DNA from: an uncultured Francisellaceae bacterium
GTDB lineage: Bacteria > Pseudomonadota > Gammaproteobacteria > Francisellales > CACEW01
Assembly: GCA_905612315.1 (NCBI GenBank)
Contig: CAJQSL010000026.1
Coordinates: 1-46,340 of the forward strand
Length of the DNA stretch: 46,340 nucleotides
Reading direction: 5' to 3'
Shown: one piece after another, positions 44,524 through 46,340 of the stretch
Layout: the number at the start of each line of letters is the position of its first letter
Numbering within the stretch: the stretch's first letter is position 1
Position numbers and translations under genes: made by a program
The notes under the pieces: model-generated
The model's input: only the letters and a program-made list of their open reading frames with translations
Databases searched by the model: none
Told to the model about the DNA's origin: nothing

Positions 44524-46340
44524 ATGAGCTCTCAAATCCACAGCCTCAATCAGGAAACTTTAGCATTAATAAGTGCCAAAAGACAACCTGTTTCTTATCA
44601 GGAAGAAAATCTGGCATATATTATAAAATTATATCCGACCAATCCAACCAATCATTTAAGCAAGGCTATTGAAATAAATGGTTCTGTGGATGAGAATGCA
44701 TTATCTATAAGTGTAGCGAAGATTATAGAGCTAAATCCTAGCTTAAGATCTTTTTACCAACTAAACCCTAATCTTGAAAAATATGAAGTGCCTGCTGATT
44801 TTAATCCTAAAAACTTTAGCTCTTTAGAGAATTTTTCAACTCCTAAATTAGATATTATAGATATCAAAGACCAAGATGAAGCGGCTCAAAAACAAACACT
44901 TGAGCAAGTTCTAGCCAAGCCATACTCTATACATGAATTCCCTCTTATGCGGGCTCATTTAATTAAAGTCGCCGATACCAAATCATATCTGGTTTTATCT
45001 ATGTCCCACATGGTTGGTGATGGATACAGTGCTTTTTTGGTTTTCGGGCTTGTTGAGTGCATTTATAACTTTATTGTAAAACCTATTCCAGATACAAATA
45101 AAGAATACTTAAATAAAGTTTTATCTGGCATATCAGATCTATTATATCATTATATCTTAAAGCCAATAGCTCTAAGAGTTAATCCTAAATTTCAATATTG
45201 GGCAAATGAAAAGCTTGCAGATATATACTGCTCTGCTATGCAAACTCTTACTAAATCAAAATTATCTCCATATACAAAAATGTGTGAGCGCCAACAAGCC
45301 TATCGAAAAAATCCAGATCACCCAGGTTTTTTATACTTTGGAAGATTAGTTCAATATGCAGATTTTATACCCAAGGCACACCTTAAAAGATTAGAAGAGT
45401 CTGGTTTCTCAACAAAAGCCACAAGCACAGAAGCTATTAGCTCATCTGAAGATTTTACAAAGCCCCTTGGTGATTCACAGGAGATAACACCAACAACTGA
45501 TCTGACTCAAGCGCAAATACATTTATTTACAACTGAGTTTCCTAAAGAAAAAGTAGACTTATTAAACCAACTTGCTAAAAGATATAACGCGCAAACCCCA
45601 AGATTATTACTAGCCTTGTTTCACTTAACACTTTATAGCTATTCAAAAAAATCCTGTGCAGTAAGAACAATTAATCATCATAGAAGATCAAACGAAGTTT
45701 ATAGTATCGGCTATTACGCACAAGATATGGTCTCTTTTTGCGGAAATTTAAAAAAAGATCATACCTTTAAACAAATAATAAGTGCCGTTAAAGATCACTT
45801 ACTTATCCAAAAAAGCTTGGATGAAAACAGCCTAAGACCAGCGCAAATCCCGGCATCATTATGCTTTAACCAAGCTGGCAAACCACTTAAAACAGAATTT
45901 AACTACATGAAGGATATGTCCTTCAAACTTAATTTAAAACGCCTTAAAACTAAATCTGATAATAACCTTCAGGCTGATAGCATAAATACTACCTGGTATG
46001 CACCTATAAAAGGAAAGTATGGTTATGACATTGAACTTTCAATGTATATAAATCAATCTGATGATCAAATTAATATCCAAATAATGTCAGCTAAAAGATC
46101 ATATTCTGAGGATTTTGGAAAAGAATTTTATGAAACTTATTTGGATAATATAAAACGTGTCTGGTTTTTAAATGACACACCCATAGGTGCTTTGTGCAAA
46201 ACTGATGCAAGTGCTCTTACCCTTCCAGACCCTGAAGATCAAGACTCAAATGAAAAAAGTAGCTGGGCATTTTCACCGCTTAGAAAATTAAGGCAAAGCC
46301 CTGCAAAAACAGCGTGTCTTGCTTTTGGGGTAATTTGTGC
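44524..46340 (+). CDS. Condensation-domain protein, cut by the window end
   Basis: The visible 605 codons begin at ATG 44524. The start resembles an NRPS-type condensation domain (VSYQEENLAYIIKLYP, then NPSLRSFY). The active-site motif is MSHMVGDGYSA, which keeps the second catalytic His and the DG of HHxxxDG but has Ser for the first His. A later TINHHRRSNEVYSIGYYAQD fits the NRNR-like segment that closes the fold. No adenylation or carrier domain is visible in this stretch. It could be a stand-alone acyltransferase or the first part of a larger enzyme. The C-terminus is beyond the window. Confidence 0.75.
   Translation, partial: MSSQIHSLNQETLALISAKRQPVSYQEENLAYIIKLYPTNPTNHLSKAIEINGSVDENALSISVAKIIELNPSLRSFYQLNPNLEKYEVPADFNPKNFSSLENFSTPKLDIIDIKDQDEAAQKQTLEQVLAKPYSIHEFPLMRAHLIKVADTKSYLVLSMSHMVGDGYSAFLVFGLVECIYNFIVKPIPDTNKEYLNKVLSGISDLLYHYILKPIALRVNPKFQYWANEKLADIYCSAMQTLTKSKLSPYTKMCERQQAYRKNPDHPGFLYFGRLVQYADFIPKAHLKRLEESGFSTKATSTEAISSSEDFTKPLGDSQEITPTTDLTQAQIHLFTTEFPKEKVDLLNQLAKRYNAQTPRLLLALFHLTLYSYSKKSCAVRTINHHRRSNEVYSIGYYAQDMVSFCGNLKKDHTFKQIISAVKDHLLIQKSLDENSLRPAQIPASLCFNQAGKPLKTEFNYMKDMSFKLNLKRLKTKSDNNLQADSINTTWYAPIKGKYGYDIELSMYINQSDDQINIQIMSAKRSYSEDFGKEFYETYLDNIKRVWFLNDTPIGALCKTDASALTLPDPEDQDSNEKSSWAFSPLRKLRQSPAKTACLAFGVIC

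Overview
The window is an AT-rich stretch of a gammaproteobacterial chromosome. Its housekeeping genes (radA, dnaE, rdgC, recJ, glnE, mutS, ftsI, mlaA, rpsF-rpsR-rplI, mutM) fit that class, and rdgC and a Kdo hydroxylase narrow it further. Three to four promoters carry a tandem CTTAATAAA/CTTAATATT box resembling the Legionella/Coxiella PmrA box, and there is a CpxR/CpxA-like system with a GTAAA-N6-GTAAA site. With several orphan, effector-like genes, this suggests a host-associated, Legionellales-like bacterium. The placement is an inference; no 16S rRNA or icm/dot gene is present here.

Layout. 1-4100 is an accessory region: orphan genes of higher GC behind AT-rich PmrA-like promoters, a truncated duplicate of one gene, and palindromic repeats. 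4081-9185 is a minus-strand set: zinc-finger protein, dnaE, radA. 9295-10467 is a Fic gene behind a double palindromic operator. 10537-16571 holds ribE, rdgC, recJ, wrbA, a YihY/BrkB-type membrane protein and a TauE/SafE-type permease. 16640-18106 holds an orphan membrane-anchored protein and tRNA-Ser(UGA). 18264-22517 holds glnE and a patatin-like lipoprotein.

22662-26400 is an envelope-stress locus: a membrane protein-RR-HK operon divergent from a Spy/CpxP-like gene, with a CpxR-like box between them. 26486-30435 holds two large unknown proteins, the first behind a PmrA-like box. 30524-36839 holds mutS, ftsI, a glycine-zipper protein, a frameshifted mlaA and a thioesterase. 36971-41079 holds the ribosomal proteins S6, S18 and L9, a 5'-3' exonuclease and aminopeptidase P. 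41257-46340 holds a papain-like Cys-His-Asp candidate effector with a 5' frameshift and a 71-bp tandem duplication at its 3' end, mutM, a frameshifted Kdo hydroxylase, and a condensation-domain protein cut by the window end.

The most interesting themes are: (i) a small putative PmrA regulon with a fixed 7-nt box-to-(-10) spacing in its three best members; (ii) orphan genes whose base composition differs from the chromosome; (iii) single-base frameshifts, two of them at A/T homopolymers (A8 in mlaA, A6 in kdoO), which could mean decay, transcriptional slippage or sequencing error; and (iv) two families of palindromic repeats, present as complete and fragmentary copies.
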